DNA from: Methylococcaceae bacterium
GTDB taxonomy: Bacteria > Pseudomonadota > Gammaproteobacteria > Methylococcales > Methylococcaceae
Length of the DNA stretch: 24,153 nucleotides
Assembly (NCBI GenBank): GCA_012026715.1
Contig: VEPB01000130.1
Span: 1-24,153, forward strand
Direction of reading: 5' to 3'
A model generated the notes under the pieces. That model was not told the DNA's origin. It worked only from the letters and a program-made list of their open reading frames with translations, and did no database searches. This document shows, one piece after another, positions 1-8,020 of the stretch (its first letter is position 1; every line of letters begins with the position of its first letter). A program made the translations under genes and the position numbers.

Positions 1-1
1 G

Positions 2-361
2 GCGCTGACGACCGCACAGATCCAGGGGCTGAGCACGGCGGCGCTGAACGCGCTCAAGACCAGCCAGGTGGTGGCGCTGACGACGGCGGACGTGGCGGCA
101 CTCACGACGACACAGGTTCCAACGTTGAGTACTGCCGCAGTCGTGTCGCTGACTACCGCTCAGGTCTATGCGCTAGAGACTTCCGACGTTGCTGTATTGA
201 CGACTCAGCAGGTCGTTGCGTTACGAACGACGCAATTGGCGGCTTTAGCTACTGGCGCAGTTGGCGCCTTGTCGACAGCTCAACTTTGCGCATTGTCCGA
301 TGTCCAGGTTTCTAGCTTTACGACCGCTCAGATCGGCGCGATCAGTACATCGAACATCAAC
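2..361 (+). repeat. Tandem 24-bp coding repeats (15 octapeptide units)
   Basis: Fifteen consecutive in-frame 24-bp units can be counted, the first at 2-25 (ALTTAQIQ) and the last at 338-361 (AISTSNIN). The array certainly continues left of the window. Units vary at the DNA level while the pattern Leu-Thr-Thr-x-Gln-Val is kept, so purifying selection on the protein rather than recent amplification explains most of it. Units nearest the left edge look GC-richer and closer to one another than the later ones. Confidence 0.85.
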
Positions 362-1219
362 GCGTTGTTCCAGACGACGCCGTTGGCTCTCGATCTGAAC
401 GGCGGTGGGGTGAACACACTTAATATCGGTCGAGGTGTTCAGTTTGATATTTTTGCCTCGGGAGAGAAAGTTCATACCGGCTGGATTGATTCCGGTGATG
501 GCTTGCTGGTACTTGACCGGAATCAGGATGGCGTCATTAACGACGGTTCGGAATTGTTCGGTTCATCTACGGTGCTTCCGTCCGGTCAGAACGCCTCCGA
601 TGGCTACGCGGCTTTGCAGGCTCTTGATGATGGTGACGGGGTTATAACCAGCGCTGATCCCGTTTATGGGAAGTTGCGGGTCTGGGTGGATTCCAATTCC
701 GATGGAATCAGTCAGACGGCGGAACTGAAAACACTCAGCGATCTTGGAATCACAAGTATCGATGCAACAGGACAAAGTACAGTTCAGCTTGATAATGGCA
801 ACCTACTGGGGCTGGTTTCGAGTTACCAGACGAGAGATGGCCAAACCCACGATATGGCGGATGTTTGGTTTGTTGCAGAGACACCACTGAGCGTAGAAGA
901 AGACGGTTCCGAACTTCATGCCAATGTCAAGGAACTGGTAGATGCCATTACTAATTTCAATGAATGGACGGCGCAACAGGATGTTAATGACAGGACGGCG
1001 CTTGCCGATTTCGGTAGGGATGCTGTACCTCAGCCTGCTAATCTGTCGATTAACGTTTCAGTCGGTAACATGGCTGAACAGATCAAACAATATGGGGTAG
1101 GAAATAGCGCGGTACAGGTGAGCACATCCAACCTGTTTGGGACCGACGTGCCAAATCCGTTCGATCAACCGCAGAGCCTTGTGGATGGAGCTTGGCTTAA
1201 GCCTGGCGGTAAGGGCTGA
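2..1219 (+). CDS. Large octapeptide-repeat calcium-binding surface protein, C-terminal part (5' truncated by window)
   Basis: The reading frame is open to the left edge, so this is the last 405 residues of a longer protein; a GTG at 68 is internal to the repeats, not a true start. From 2 to 361 it has fifteen tandem 8-residue (24-bp) units of the form A-L-T/S-T-x-Q/D-V-x, rich in Ser/Thr. After the repeats comes a conserved C-terminal module of large RTX/calcium-binding exoproteins: LALDLNGGG, then DRNQDGVINDGSELFG and further DxDxDG-like loops (DDGDGVI, DSNSDGISQ). Proteins with this tail are usually secreted by type I systems and act as adhesins or surface layers; that role is inferred here. 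No secretion genes are visible. The next gene on the same strand is a GT41-type glycosyltransferase, which could modify the Thr/Ser-rich repeats. GC content drops from the early repeats to the C-terminal module. Partner and ligand are unknown. Confidence 0.8.
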   Translation, partial: ALTTAQIQGLSTAALNALKTSQVVALTTADVAALTTTQVPTLSTAAVVSLTTAQVYALETSDVAVLTTQQVVALRTTQLAALATGAVGALSTAQLCALSDVQVSSFTTAQIGAISTSNINALFQTTPLALDLNGGGVNTLNIGRGVQFDIFASGEKVHTGWIDSGDGLLVLDRNQDGVINDGSELFGSSTVLPSGQNASDGYAALQALDDGDGVITSADPVYGKLRVWVDSNSDGISQTAELKTLSDLGITSIDATGQSTVQLDNGNLLGLVSSYQTRDGQTHDMADVWFVAETPLSVEEDGSELHANVKELVDAITNFNEWTAQQDVNDRTALADFGRDAVPQPANLSINVSVGNMAEQIKQYGVGNSAVQVSTSNLFGTDVPNPFDQPQSLVDGAWLKPGGKG

Positions 1220-1249
1220 TCCATTCCCCTTTAAACCAACCTCCGTGGT

Positions 1250-1270
1250 CCGCTCCCAGATCTGGGGCGG
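1250..1270. terminator. Hairpin after the repeat-protein gene, possible weak terminator
   Basis: A near-perfect inverted repeat, CCGC(T)CCCA-GATC-TGGGGCGG, lies 30 nt after the stop codon. It would give an 8-bp GC-rich stem with one bulged T and a 4-nt loop. No T-run follows, so it is not a textbook intrinsic terminator. It could slow or protect the 3' end of the mRNA, or separate the adhesin from the glycosyltransferase gene. Confidence 0.35.
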
Positions 1271-1437
1271 ATCGCGGGTGGATGTGAAAAACAATACCGG
1301 CTCAGATATCGAAGACGCTTTTTTGTGCTTCTCTGTTGTGAGCAGGTAAATTTCTGGGTGTTCCGATATTCCGTTCCTGCCAGTTAATCCATTCTATTTC
1401 CAGGAATTCTCTGGAAACGTTGCGACCGTTTGAATCC

Positions 1438-3294
1438 ATGACCGCCGTAAATGACCTGGTGATTCAGGCAGTAGGGTTACAAAATCAAGGCCAGGAGGCT
1501 GCCGCCACGGAGCTGTTTGATAGCGTCCTCAATGAGGATCCTCGCAATGCGGCGGCTCTGTATTCCCTTGGGTTGATCGCGCTTAATCGGGGCGAACTGG
1601 CTAAGGCTTTGGAATACAGCGAGCGTGGCTGTGAGGCAGCGCCGAATTTCCCTCCTTTATGGTTTCTTCATGCCTCCGTTCTGCAGGCAACCGGGCATCC
1701 GCTTCAAGCCTTGACGAGCTACGACAACGCGTTAAAGCTTCAACCGGACTTTGTTCCTGTATTGATCAATAGCGGCGCGCTACTCAGGGAGTTGCATCGA
1801 CATTCGGAAGCGCTTGACCGCTTTTTAAGAGTACTCGCCATTGAACCGAATCACCCCGGCGCTTTGGCTAATAGCGCGATTCTATTGACGGAGTTCAAAC
1901 AGAGCGAGCGGGCGATTAGCTTCTTTGAACGACTGTTAGCTCTCCATCCGGATTACGATTATGGCCTTGGACTGTTGCTTTATGAACGATTACATATCGG
2001 TGACTGGGATGGTTTCGATACGTTGCGGGAAGCGATTCTGGCAGGCGTCCGCGCGGGTAAGCGGGTCTGCAAGTCGCTGGCTTTCATGGCGATATCCGGG
2101 GAGGTCAGTGAGCACTATTGTTGTACCCGGATCTTCGCCCATCATTTCGCGCCTTTAGCGGGCAAGCCGCTGTGGACCGGCGAGCGATACAATCACCAGC
2201 GTATCCGGCTCGCTTATGTCTCACCGGACTTGCGCGAACACCCGGTCGGTCATCTCATGGCAGGGGTCTTTGAACGGCACGATAAATCCCGTTTTGAGAC
2301 CATTGCGATTTCCCTGGGCATCAACGATGGGAGCCGTCTGCGGGCACGCATGGAGGCGGCTTTCGATCATTTCATCGATGCCCAGAATATGGGCGCGCGC
2401 CGTATCGCCGAGTTGATGCGGGAGATGGAAGTCGACGTGGCGATCGACCTGGCAGGGTATACCTCTGATTCCCGTGTCGAGGTGTTTTCCCACCGCCCCG
2501 CGCCGGTTCATGCGAACTTTCTGGGCTATCCGGGTACGTTGGGGGTGAACTATATGGACTACCTCATTGCTGACCGGCATGTCATTCCTCCCGAGCACCA
2601 GCCGTTTTATAGCGAAACGGTGATGTATCTTCCCGATTGCTATTTGCCCGTTGATATAGGGATCCAGATTGCTGACCGGACGCCTACCAGGGAGGAGTGC
2701 GGCTTGCCCCAGACTGGGCCGGTACTTTGTTCGTTCAGCCACGATTACAAGATTACGCCGCCCTTGTGGGCGGCCTGGATGCGAGTTCTCCAGAGGATTC
2801 CGGCCAGCGTGCTTTGGCTGGCATGCCGCAACGAATCAACCCAGCGCAACTATCGCAAAGCGGCCCAGACAGCGGGGGTCGATCCGAATCGGCTGGTATT
2901 TGCGGCCCGGTTACCCCGTGTAGAAGATCATCTGGCTCGATACCGCCTGGCTGACGTGTTTCTCGATACCTGGCCTTACAATGCCCACAGCACCGCTGCG
3001 GATGCCCTTCTCGTTGGGCTTCCTGTGGTTACCTTCATGGGAAATGCTTTTCCTGCCAGAGTAGCCGCTAGCTTACTAGGGGCTGCCGGATTGCCGGAGC
3101 TTGTTACAAGTTCCTGGGAAGCTTATGAGGATCTGGTTGTTAATCTGGCAACCGATGCGGTTGCCTTGGGTCGAATCAAGGCAAAGCTGGCCGCCAATCG
3201 CGAGCGCGCACCTCTGTTCGATACCTCCCGGTTTACGGCCAATCTCGAGAAAATCGCCGAGGAAATGCTGAATCGACGACTGGCGATGAGCTGA
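1438..3294 (+). CDS. TPR-containing GT41 glycosyltransferase (O-GlcNAc transferase / SPINDLY-like)
   Basis: Predicted cytoplasmic glycosyltransferase of 618 residues moving a sugar from a nucleotide donor to protein Ser/Thr (or Asn) or to a glycan. The N-terminal third (about residues 5-190) is a run of TPR helices (AAALYSLGLIALNRGEL, ALTSYDNALKLQPD, ALDRFLRVLAIEPNH). The C-terminal part carries GT41 signatures: AYVSPDLREHPVGHL with the HPxxHL histidine, DLAGYTSDSR, NFLGYPGTLG, CSFSHDYKITP with the conserved Lys, and DTWPYNAHSTAADAL. An in-frame TTG at 1420 would add six residues. I chose ATG 1438, although neither has a strong Shine-Dalgarno. It follows the repeat adhesin by 218 nt on the same strand, recalling adhesin/GT41 pairs such as HMW1A/HMW1C. 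That pairing, and the identity of the sugar, are inference. Its stop is 4 nt from the stop of the convergent GH57-like gene. Confidence 0.88.
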   Translation: MTAVNDLVIQAVGLQNQGQEAAATELFDSVLNEDPRNAAALYSLGLIALNRGELAKALEYSERGCEAAPNFPPLWFLHASVLQATGHPLQALTSYDNALKLQPDFVPVLINSGALLRELHRHSEALDRFLRVLAIEPNHPGALANSAILLTEFKQSERAISFFERLLALHPDYDYGLGLLLYERLHIGDWDGFDTLREAILAGVRAGKRVCKSLAFMAISGEVSEHYCCTRIFAHHFAPLAGKPLWTGERYNHQRIRLAYVSPDLREHPVGHLMAGVFERHDKSRFETIAISLGINDGSRLRARMEAAFDHFIDAQNMGARRIAELMREMEVDVAIDLAGYTSDSRVEVFSHRPAPVHANFLGYPGTLGVNYMDYLIADRHVIPPEHQPFYSETVMYLPDCYLPVDIGIQIADRTPTREECGLPQTGPVLCSFSHDYKITPPLWAAWMRVLQRIPASVLWLACRNESTQRNYRKAAQTAGVDPNRLVFAARLPRVEDHLARYRLADVFLDTWPYNAHSTAADALLVGLPVVTFMGNAFPARVAASLLGAAGLPELVTSSWEAYEDLVVNLATDAVALGRIKAKLAANRERAPLFDTSRFTANLEKIAEEMLNRRLAMS

Positions 3295-3298
3295 AGCT

Positions 3299-5260
3299 TC
3301 AGTTTTGCCGGACCGGCTCAATTCTGAACCGGTAAGTCCTGCCAAAAGAGTCCAGCCGGATCGGGTGCGGGCCGGAGGTATCGTCCAATTCCCGGCCAGA
3401 AAACTGCAGCCGAAAGACGTAGGCGTCGGGGGTGTCGGCCAAAGTCAGGAGTGCCGGGATGGCCTGGCTGGTCCGGTCGACCTCGATCCGCAGACGGCGC
3501 TCACTGTCGCCCACTTCGATCCAGCCCTCGGTCACGCCCAGGCATTGTTGGGCCGAAATCAGCGCCGACCAGGCCCGGCCATGATCCGTTTGGGCCTCGG
3601 CGAGATGGAAAGTCTTCGGCTGTAGCCCTCCCAAATGTGTCGTCAGCAGCAGGTTTTGGCGATCGAATGCGTCGGGGTTGAACAGAAGGTCGCCCATCCG
3701 CAGCGATCCCGGCGGAATCTCCTGCCATCGCAGGGTGAGCTCCAATTCCACGGCGGGTTTGATGCCGCAATGGACTGTGACCGATTTGAGCACCGGACCC
3801 AACGGGGTCGGGATTTCCCCAGTAATCATAAGCCGTCCGTCCGATTCGAAAATGGCCGGTTCACACGCTTCAAGGTCGGTAACCTTGGGGCTTCCGGGCA
3901 GTTCCAGTACCGTCTCCCACGTGTAGAAGTCGGCGCTCCAGGCAATATCGTCCAGTTGCCCGTGGTGGAGCGTTCCTATCAGCCATTGCGGACCCAACTC
4001 CGCGAAGGCGAGTTGGTCAATCGTAAGACCCCGCCTTAAATTGAGGCGGAGCCTGACGCCTGCGGCATCGATGTCCAGGAATCGCCCGTTTCGCCCGATG
4101 CGGCAGCCACTGGTTCCCGCTGCCTCTTGCGCAGCGGTTGTTTTGGCGGGAAGCGGCCAGCGGGCCATCTCGCGCTGGGCGCGGCTCCGCCAGCGCTTCC
4201 AGCGATGCTCAGTCAAATGGGTGCGGACATCGCTGGCCCAAAGCTCGCAGAGCGTTTGCCAGTCTTCGTCGGTGACCGTTTCCGGTCGGATCAGCATGCC
4301 CCGGTAGATGCGTTCGCACCAGGTGTTGGCTAACGGAGCATCGCGGCCGCCGCAGGCCCAGCGGATCACGTTGTACTTGGGCTGTTTCTTGGTGGGTACG
4401 GGTTGGGCGGGGGATTCCAGCCGAACCGGTTGCCATGCGTGGGGCACGGGTGGCGATTGCAGAAGGCTGGCGGGCAGTACATGGCGGGCACCGCAAATCG
4501 CTAGCTGTTGCAGGGCTTCTCCGACGATTCGCCATTCGTCGTCGGCGATGCCTGCCTCGGTGCCATAACGGCCCGGCCGGAAGTTGAAGGTTTCCGCGTC
4601 GTTGCCATAGATGCACAGGGCTCGATCTTCACCGGCGCTGTCATGGCCCAGTACCCAGTCGATCCATTCTTCCAGCGCAATTTCGCCGTGGGCCAGCCGC
4701 TGAAACTTCTGGAAGGCGATCGAGTGGTTCCAAATCACTGGCAGTTCCACGCCGCTGCCTTGGGCTAGTTGCGGGTGGTAGCGCCAGGCCCGTGGCCATT
4801 CGGGGTGGATCGATGCGGGATTCTCCCATTCCATGATAACGGCCTCTGCGCTGGCTTGCCGGTACAGAGGAAGCAGGGATGGTGACCAGGCTTGTTCGTT
4901 GATCAACGCCAATCGAGGCGCTATTCCCAGTAACCTGCGGTAAGCCTGCCAGCCAAGCCGGAGGTTTTGCACGACGACTTCGCCCGGAACCAATGGACCG
5001 ATGATCTGGGACCAGCCGCTGCCAATGAACTCCACCATGCCCTGGTCCATCAGTTGGCGCAAATCATCCAGCCAGGTCGGATCAAGATCGCCGATGCGTG
5101 TTAGTGTCCAGGCCGGCGCTTCGATTCCAAGCGGGATGCCGCGCTCGGATGCCAGCTGCAACAGGGGCCGGTAGCAGCGCTCCAGCACTTCTTTGTGCTG
5201 CTCCTCTTCGATTGAGGAATAAGCCAGGTTGAGATGCCAGACCGAATAAAGCCGCAACAT
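3299..5260 (-). CDS. Glycoside hydrolase family 57-like protein
   Basis: 653-residue protein whose first 270 residues resemble the GH57/polysaccharide-deacetylase-like (beta/alpha)7 barrel. It opens with WHLNLAYSS (His9, matching the N-terminal His motif). It has a candidate nucleophile in INEQAWSP (Glu122) and a candidate general acid in YGNDAETF (Asp221), in the order seen in GH57. The C-terminal 300 residues are beta-rich, as in GH57-associated C-terminal domains (LRLNLRRGLTIDQLAF, PLGPVLKSVTVHCGI). GH57 enzymes cleave or transfer alpha-glucans or galactosides; the substrate here is unknown. No signal peptide is seen, so it is probably cytoplasmic. The ATG directly follows the TAG of the aldo/keto reductase, so translation is probably coupled. 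As the last gene of the block it may trim or transfer the glycan made upstream, or act on a storage polymer supplying precursors. Confidence 0.7.
   Translation of the reverse strand: MLRLYSVWHLNLAYSSIEEEQHKEVLERCYRPLLQLASERGIPLGIEAPAWTLTRIGDLDPTWLDDLRQLMDQGMVEFIGSGWSQIIGPLVPGEVVVQNLRLGWQAYRRLLGIAPRLALINEQAWSPSLLPLYRQASAEAVIMEWENPASIHPEWPRAWRYHPQLAQGSGVELPVIWNHSIAFQKFQRLAHGEIALEEWIDWVLGHDSAGEDRALCIYGNDAETFNFRPGRYGTEAGIADDEWRIVGEALQQLAICGARHVLPASLLQSPPVPHAWQPVRLESPAQPVPTKKQPKYNVIRWACGGRDAPLANTWCERIYRGMLIRPETVTDEDWQTLCELWASDVRTHLTEHRWKRWRSRAQREMARWPLPAKTTAAQEAAGTSGCRIGRNGRFLDIDAAGVRLRLNLRRGLTIDQLAFAELGPQWLIGTLHHGQLDDIAWSADFYTWETVLELPGSPKVTDLEACEPAIFESDGRLMITGEIPTPLGPVLKSVTVHCGIKPAVELELTLRWQEIPPGSLRMGDLLFNPDAFDRQNLLLTTHLGGLQPKTFHLAEAQTDHGRAWSALISAQQCLGVTEGWIEVGDSERRLRIEVDRTSQAIPALLTLADTPDAYVFRLQFSGRELDDTSGPHPIRLDSFGRTYRFRIEPVRQN
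3312..3333. terminator. Inverted repeat just past the convergent stop codons, possible bidirectional terminator
   Basis: The palindrome ACCGGcTCA-ATTC-TGAaCCGGT gives a stem of about 8-9 pairs with one mismatch and a 4-nt loop. It begins 17 nt after the stop of the GT41 gene and lies inside the last codons of the convergent GH57-like gene. There is no clear T-run on either side. It is the only obvious hairpin where the two opposing transcripts meet. Confidence 0.3.
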
Positions 5261-6154
5261 CTAGAATCGCCAGGTTCGTGGGTCAGTCTCGGGTGCGCCC
5301 GCCAGGTCTAGTCCGCGAAGTTCCTCGAATGCGTTGGTCGGTAAGGGGGGCAATCCAGCGTGATCGAGTATTTCCCGCAGCTGTGACTGTCGATCCGGGC
5401 CTATCAGCACCAGCGGCCGGGCCGGGTGGTCCAGTGCCGCACGTAGCGCCAGGGCGTTGAGTGACAGCCCCCATGCGACCGCCATCCGCTTCGCGCGGCG
5501 GCGTGGCGCGGCCAGGCCGGCCAGGGCCGGAGGCAGGCTTTCGCCTTTGGCGGTTAAAACTCCTTGCAGGAATACCGAACGCAGTGCGAGCTGAACTCCC
5601 CGATCGGCGGCTTCTCCGGCGACTGCATCCAGTACCGATTGGTTGAGGAGGTTCCATTCGATCTGGATTTGGTCGAACAATCCAGAACGTACCGCCGTCA
5701 GAGCGTCTTCGACGCCATAGGTGCTGGCGCCGAGATGTCCCACACGCGGGTCATCTCGCAGGCTTTCCCAAACCGCCAGGAATTGGCGGGATGCGGCCAG
5801 CTGCGCCGTCCAGTTATGCCATTGGAGGCAGTCGACGTGGTCTCGATTCAGACGCGCCAAAGATTCCGCCAACGACCGTTTGGCGCGCTCGCCGAGATCG
5901 CCATCGGTCGGCAAATTCGATAGCTTGCTCCACACGGCGATGCCTCGCGGCGGGAGTAACTGTCCCAGCCGCTGTTCCGCCATGCCATAGCTGGGGGCTG
6001 TGTCGAACACGGAGATGCCGGCGCCCAAGGCATGGTCGATGACGGCTTTCACCTCTGCATCCGCGGCGACTTGGCGCGTTTCACCGTGGGAGGCGATCCC
6101 GTAGGGTAGCCCCAAGGCCACGCTGCCGAGAACTAGGCGTGTGAGGGTCGACAT
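5261..6154 (-). CDS. Aldo/keto reductase
   Basis: 297-residue NAD(P)H-dependent carbonyl reductase, close to the usual 280-330 length. The catalytic tetrad is visible: Asp51 and Tyr56 in FDTAPSYG, Lys77 in VWSKL and His113 in QWHNW. The N-terminal LVLGSVALGLPYGI is the typical first strand. It would reduce an aldehyde or ketone on a sugar intermediate. Similar reductases are common in nonulosonate and flagellin-glycan clusters, where their exact step is mostly unassigned. The gene starts 17 nt after the stop of the PseG-like gene and its stop touches the GH57-like start codon, so it belongs to the same unit. The substrate is unknown. Confidence 0.85.
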   Translation of the reverse strand: MSTLTRLVLGSVALGLPYGIASHGETRQVAADAEVKAVIDHALGAGISVFDTAPSYGMAEQRLGQLLPPRGIAVWSKLSNLPTDGDLGERAKRSLAESLARLNRDHVDCLQWHNWTAQLAASRQFLAVWESLRDDPRVGHLGASTYGVEDALTAVRSGLFDQIQIEWNLLNQSVLDAVAGEAADRGVQLALRSVFLQGVLTAKGESLPPALAGLAAPRRRAKRMAVAWGLSLNALALRAALDHPARPLVLIGPDRQSQLREILDHAGLPPLPTNAFEELRGLDLAGAPETDPRTWRF

Positions 6155-6171
6155 GTAGGTTAGACGTGAGC

Positions 6172-7149
6172 TTAGATGAGGATAGCGATTTCCTCAGCTA
6201 GCGCGAAGGCGCCATCGACCGCCAGGCGTGATCGGGCCGCGGCCGCCAGCCTCCTAGCGCGTTCGGTGTCAGCCATCAGTTGAGCCAGCGAGGCCACCGC
6301 GGATTCCCAGGCATCAGACACGACAGCCACGTTTTCTGCGGCTAGCGCCTCGAGTTCCCGGTCATCCCTGCCGTCATACGGCGAGAACACCACGGTTGGA
6401 CGTCCGCATTGCAAAGCTTCGAACAGGGAAACGCCGTAGACTGTGAGCACATAGCCGCTCTCTGCCAGAAGATTCCCCAATCCTTCCGGCGACTGCTCAA
6501 TTGTCCAGCTCAGGCTTGGCATTTCGGGTAGGTCCGGCGGGTCGGCGTAGGGGCCTTGGACCCAGCAAACTGTTGTTCCTGGTGGCAGGCCCGCGTCCAA
6601 CAGGCGGGGCAAAACTCGTCCCAGGCCTGTGACATCGCTGCCGCCGGTGAGCACCAGTACCCGCATGCCCGGCTGCCACTCGGGCGGTGACGGATGGCGG
6701 CGGATGAGATAGCGATCCCAGCCGAAGCGGACGTGAGGGGCCAGATCAGAGCGCCGGTCCGGCGGCATATAAAACGAGGGCAGCCACACCAGTTCCAGCC
6801 GCTGGACTTGATCCAGCAGGCCATCCACGGCGATGCGGGCTATTTCCCGGCGTCCAAGATTATCCAGAAGCCCTACCAGTTCGTCTGGGATTTGACGTGG
6901 GTGCAGATCGAAAACCACCGCATCGAGAGTTTCTTTGGCGCTGATTCGGACGATTTGGTCGCAAAGGGATTGGTTTTCGGCGAGGCATCGCCAGGGAAAT
7001 CTCTCAAGATCTCTTCGGGCCAGAATTTCGCCGCAAATCAGCAGTCGGCACGCCACGCCGGTCTGACGCAAGGTATTCGCCAATACCAGCATTCTGGTCA
7101 GGTGGCCCAGTCCGACGGCGGGGGCAGCATGGCAAACCAGCAATATCAT
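6172..7149 (-). CDS. PseG-like UDP-sugar hydrolase / GT-B glycosyltransferase-like protein
   Basis: 325 residues from the chosen ATG at 7149; the longer frame to 7284 would overlap the NeuB-like gene and adds a non-conserved 45 residues. MILLVCHAAP...GLGHLTRMLVLANTL matches the PseG/SpsG N-terminus with its GxGHxxR histidine. TGGSDVTG matches the GGxD segment before the second Rossmann domain. The later family segment (normally A-G-G-S/T-x-W-E) is changed to VYGVSLFEALQCGRP, so this is a divergent member. PseG removes UDP from UDP-2,4-diacetamido-trideoxy-altrose to give the sugar that a NeuB-type enzyme condenses with phosphoenolpyruvate. Placement 13 nt after the NeuB-like gene fits that coupling. 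Alternatively it could be a MurG-like transferase for the finished sugar. Confidence 0.7.
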   Translation of the reverse strand: MILLVCHAAPAVGLGHLTRMLVLANTLRQTGVACRLLICGEILARRDLERFPWRCLAENQSLCDQIVRISAKETLDAVVFDLHPRQIPDELVGLLDNLGRREIARIAVDGLLDQVQRLELVWLPSFYMPPDRRSDLAPHVRFGWDRYLIRRHPSPPEWQPGMRVLVLTGGSDVTGLGRVLPRLLDAGLPPGTTVCWVQGPYADPPDLPEMPSLSWTIEQSPEGLGNLLAESGYVLTVYGVSLFEALQCGRPTVVFSPYDGRDDRELEALAAENVAVVSDAWESAVASLAQLMADTERARRLAAAARSRLAVDGAFALAEEIAILI

Positions 7150-7162
7150 GGGAGAGTGCGAA

Positions 7163-8020
7163 TTACGGGTTGAAGTGAGTTCGGACTGCCCGCAGCGGCC
7201 GCAGGCCGTCGATTGGATCGGTGCGCCACTGGCGATCGGGCAGTTCGGTCGGCACCGGCTCCTTGACACCATCACCGTCCGCAATCACAGCGTGGCGCAC
7301 CTGTTCGATCACCGGTCCGATCTGTTGCGGCAGCCAGCAGTGGCCAGCCGCGTACTCGTCCCCGCTGCCGTCCAGGTCCAGGTGGAATTCGACCACCTCG
7401 GCGCCCCAGCGATGGATCGCCCGGTGAATGACGCCCGGGTCGACCGTGTGGTCGGACCAACCGACTCGGCAGCCGGTGGCGGTGCGGAGGGTTTCGATGG
7501 CGGCAAGGTTGGCTTCCCTGTAAGGAGTTGGATAAGCCGAGGTGCAATGCAGTAGCGTGAGGTCGTCGCAGCCACGGTCCTGTAAGACTGCAATTGCCGC
7601 CCGTATTTCGTCGATAGTCGCCATGCCGGTGGACAGGATCACCGGCTTGCCGGTGGAGGCGCAGGCCGCCAGCAGGTCGTGCCAAAGCAGTTCGTAGGAG
7701 GCGATCTTGTAGAAGTCTACATGGGCTTCCAATTCATCCACCGCTGCCAGGTAGAACGGGGTACACCCGAACTGGATGCCGTGTTCCCGGCACCTTGCGG
7801 CGAGGATGGGCAGGAATTCCAGCGGCAGTTCCCATTCCTTGCGGCGGCGGTGCGGCTCCGATTTCTCAAGGATTTCCGGTGCAAACAGCTGGTTAATCCG
7901 GAACAGCTGAAACTTCACCGCGTCGCAGCCGACCGCCGCGGCACAATCGATGAATTCCAGCGCGCGGTCGAGATTGCGGCCGTGGTTGCTGGATACTTCG
8001 GCGATGAAGCGGATGCTCAT
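7163..8020 (-). CDS. Short NeuB-like nonulosonate synthase lacking the SAF domain
   Basis: 285-residue TIM-barrel enzyme of the NeuB family, which condenses phosphoenolpyruvate with an aldose such as ManNAc or a 2,4-diamino-trideoxyhexose to give a 9-carbon keto acid. Family motifs are present: FIAEVSSNHGRNL, DAVKFQLF, FGCTPF, YKIASYEL, ILSTGMATIDEI, LLHCTSAYPTP and GWSDHT. Two features are unusual. First, it stops near residue 285, whereas standard NeuB/PseI/LegI proteins run to about 335-350 with a C-terminal antifreeze-like (SAF) domain that closes the active site of the partner subunit. Second, the usual EKHFTLD...GPDH segment is VEFHLDLDGSGDEYA, keeping the His but losing Lys and GPDH. 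It overlaps the ATP-grasp gene by 4 nt (ATGA). A changed acceptor sugar is likely; the product is unknown. Confidence 0.82.
   Translation of the reverse strand: MSIRFIAEVSSNHGRNLDRALEFIDCAAAVGCDAVKFQLFRINQLFAPEILEKSEPHRRRKEWELPLEFLPILAARCREHGIQFGCTPFYLAAVDELEAHVDFYKIASYELLWHDLLAACASTGKPVILSTGMATIDEIRAAIAVLQDRGCDDLTLLHCTSAYPTPYREANLAAIETLRTATGCRVGWSDHTVDPGVIHRAIHRWGAEVVEFHLDLDGSGDEYAAGHCWLPQQIGPVIEQVRHAVIADGDGVKEPVPTELPDRQWRTDPIDGLRPLRAVRTHFNP

Noticed and set aside
2..361. Regular 24-bp repeats that could suggest a CRISPR array or microsatellite
   Set aside because: Units are contiguous without spacers, stay in frame, and encode a conserved octapeptide; they are coding repeats of a surface protein.
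6694..7173. 159-residue plus-strand frame opposite the PseG-like gene
   Set aside because: Antisense to a gene with clear GHxxR and GGSD motifs; no independent support.
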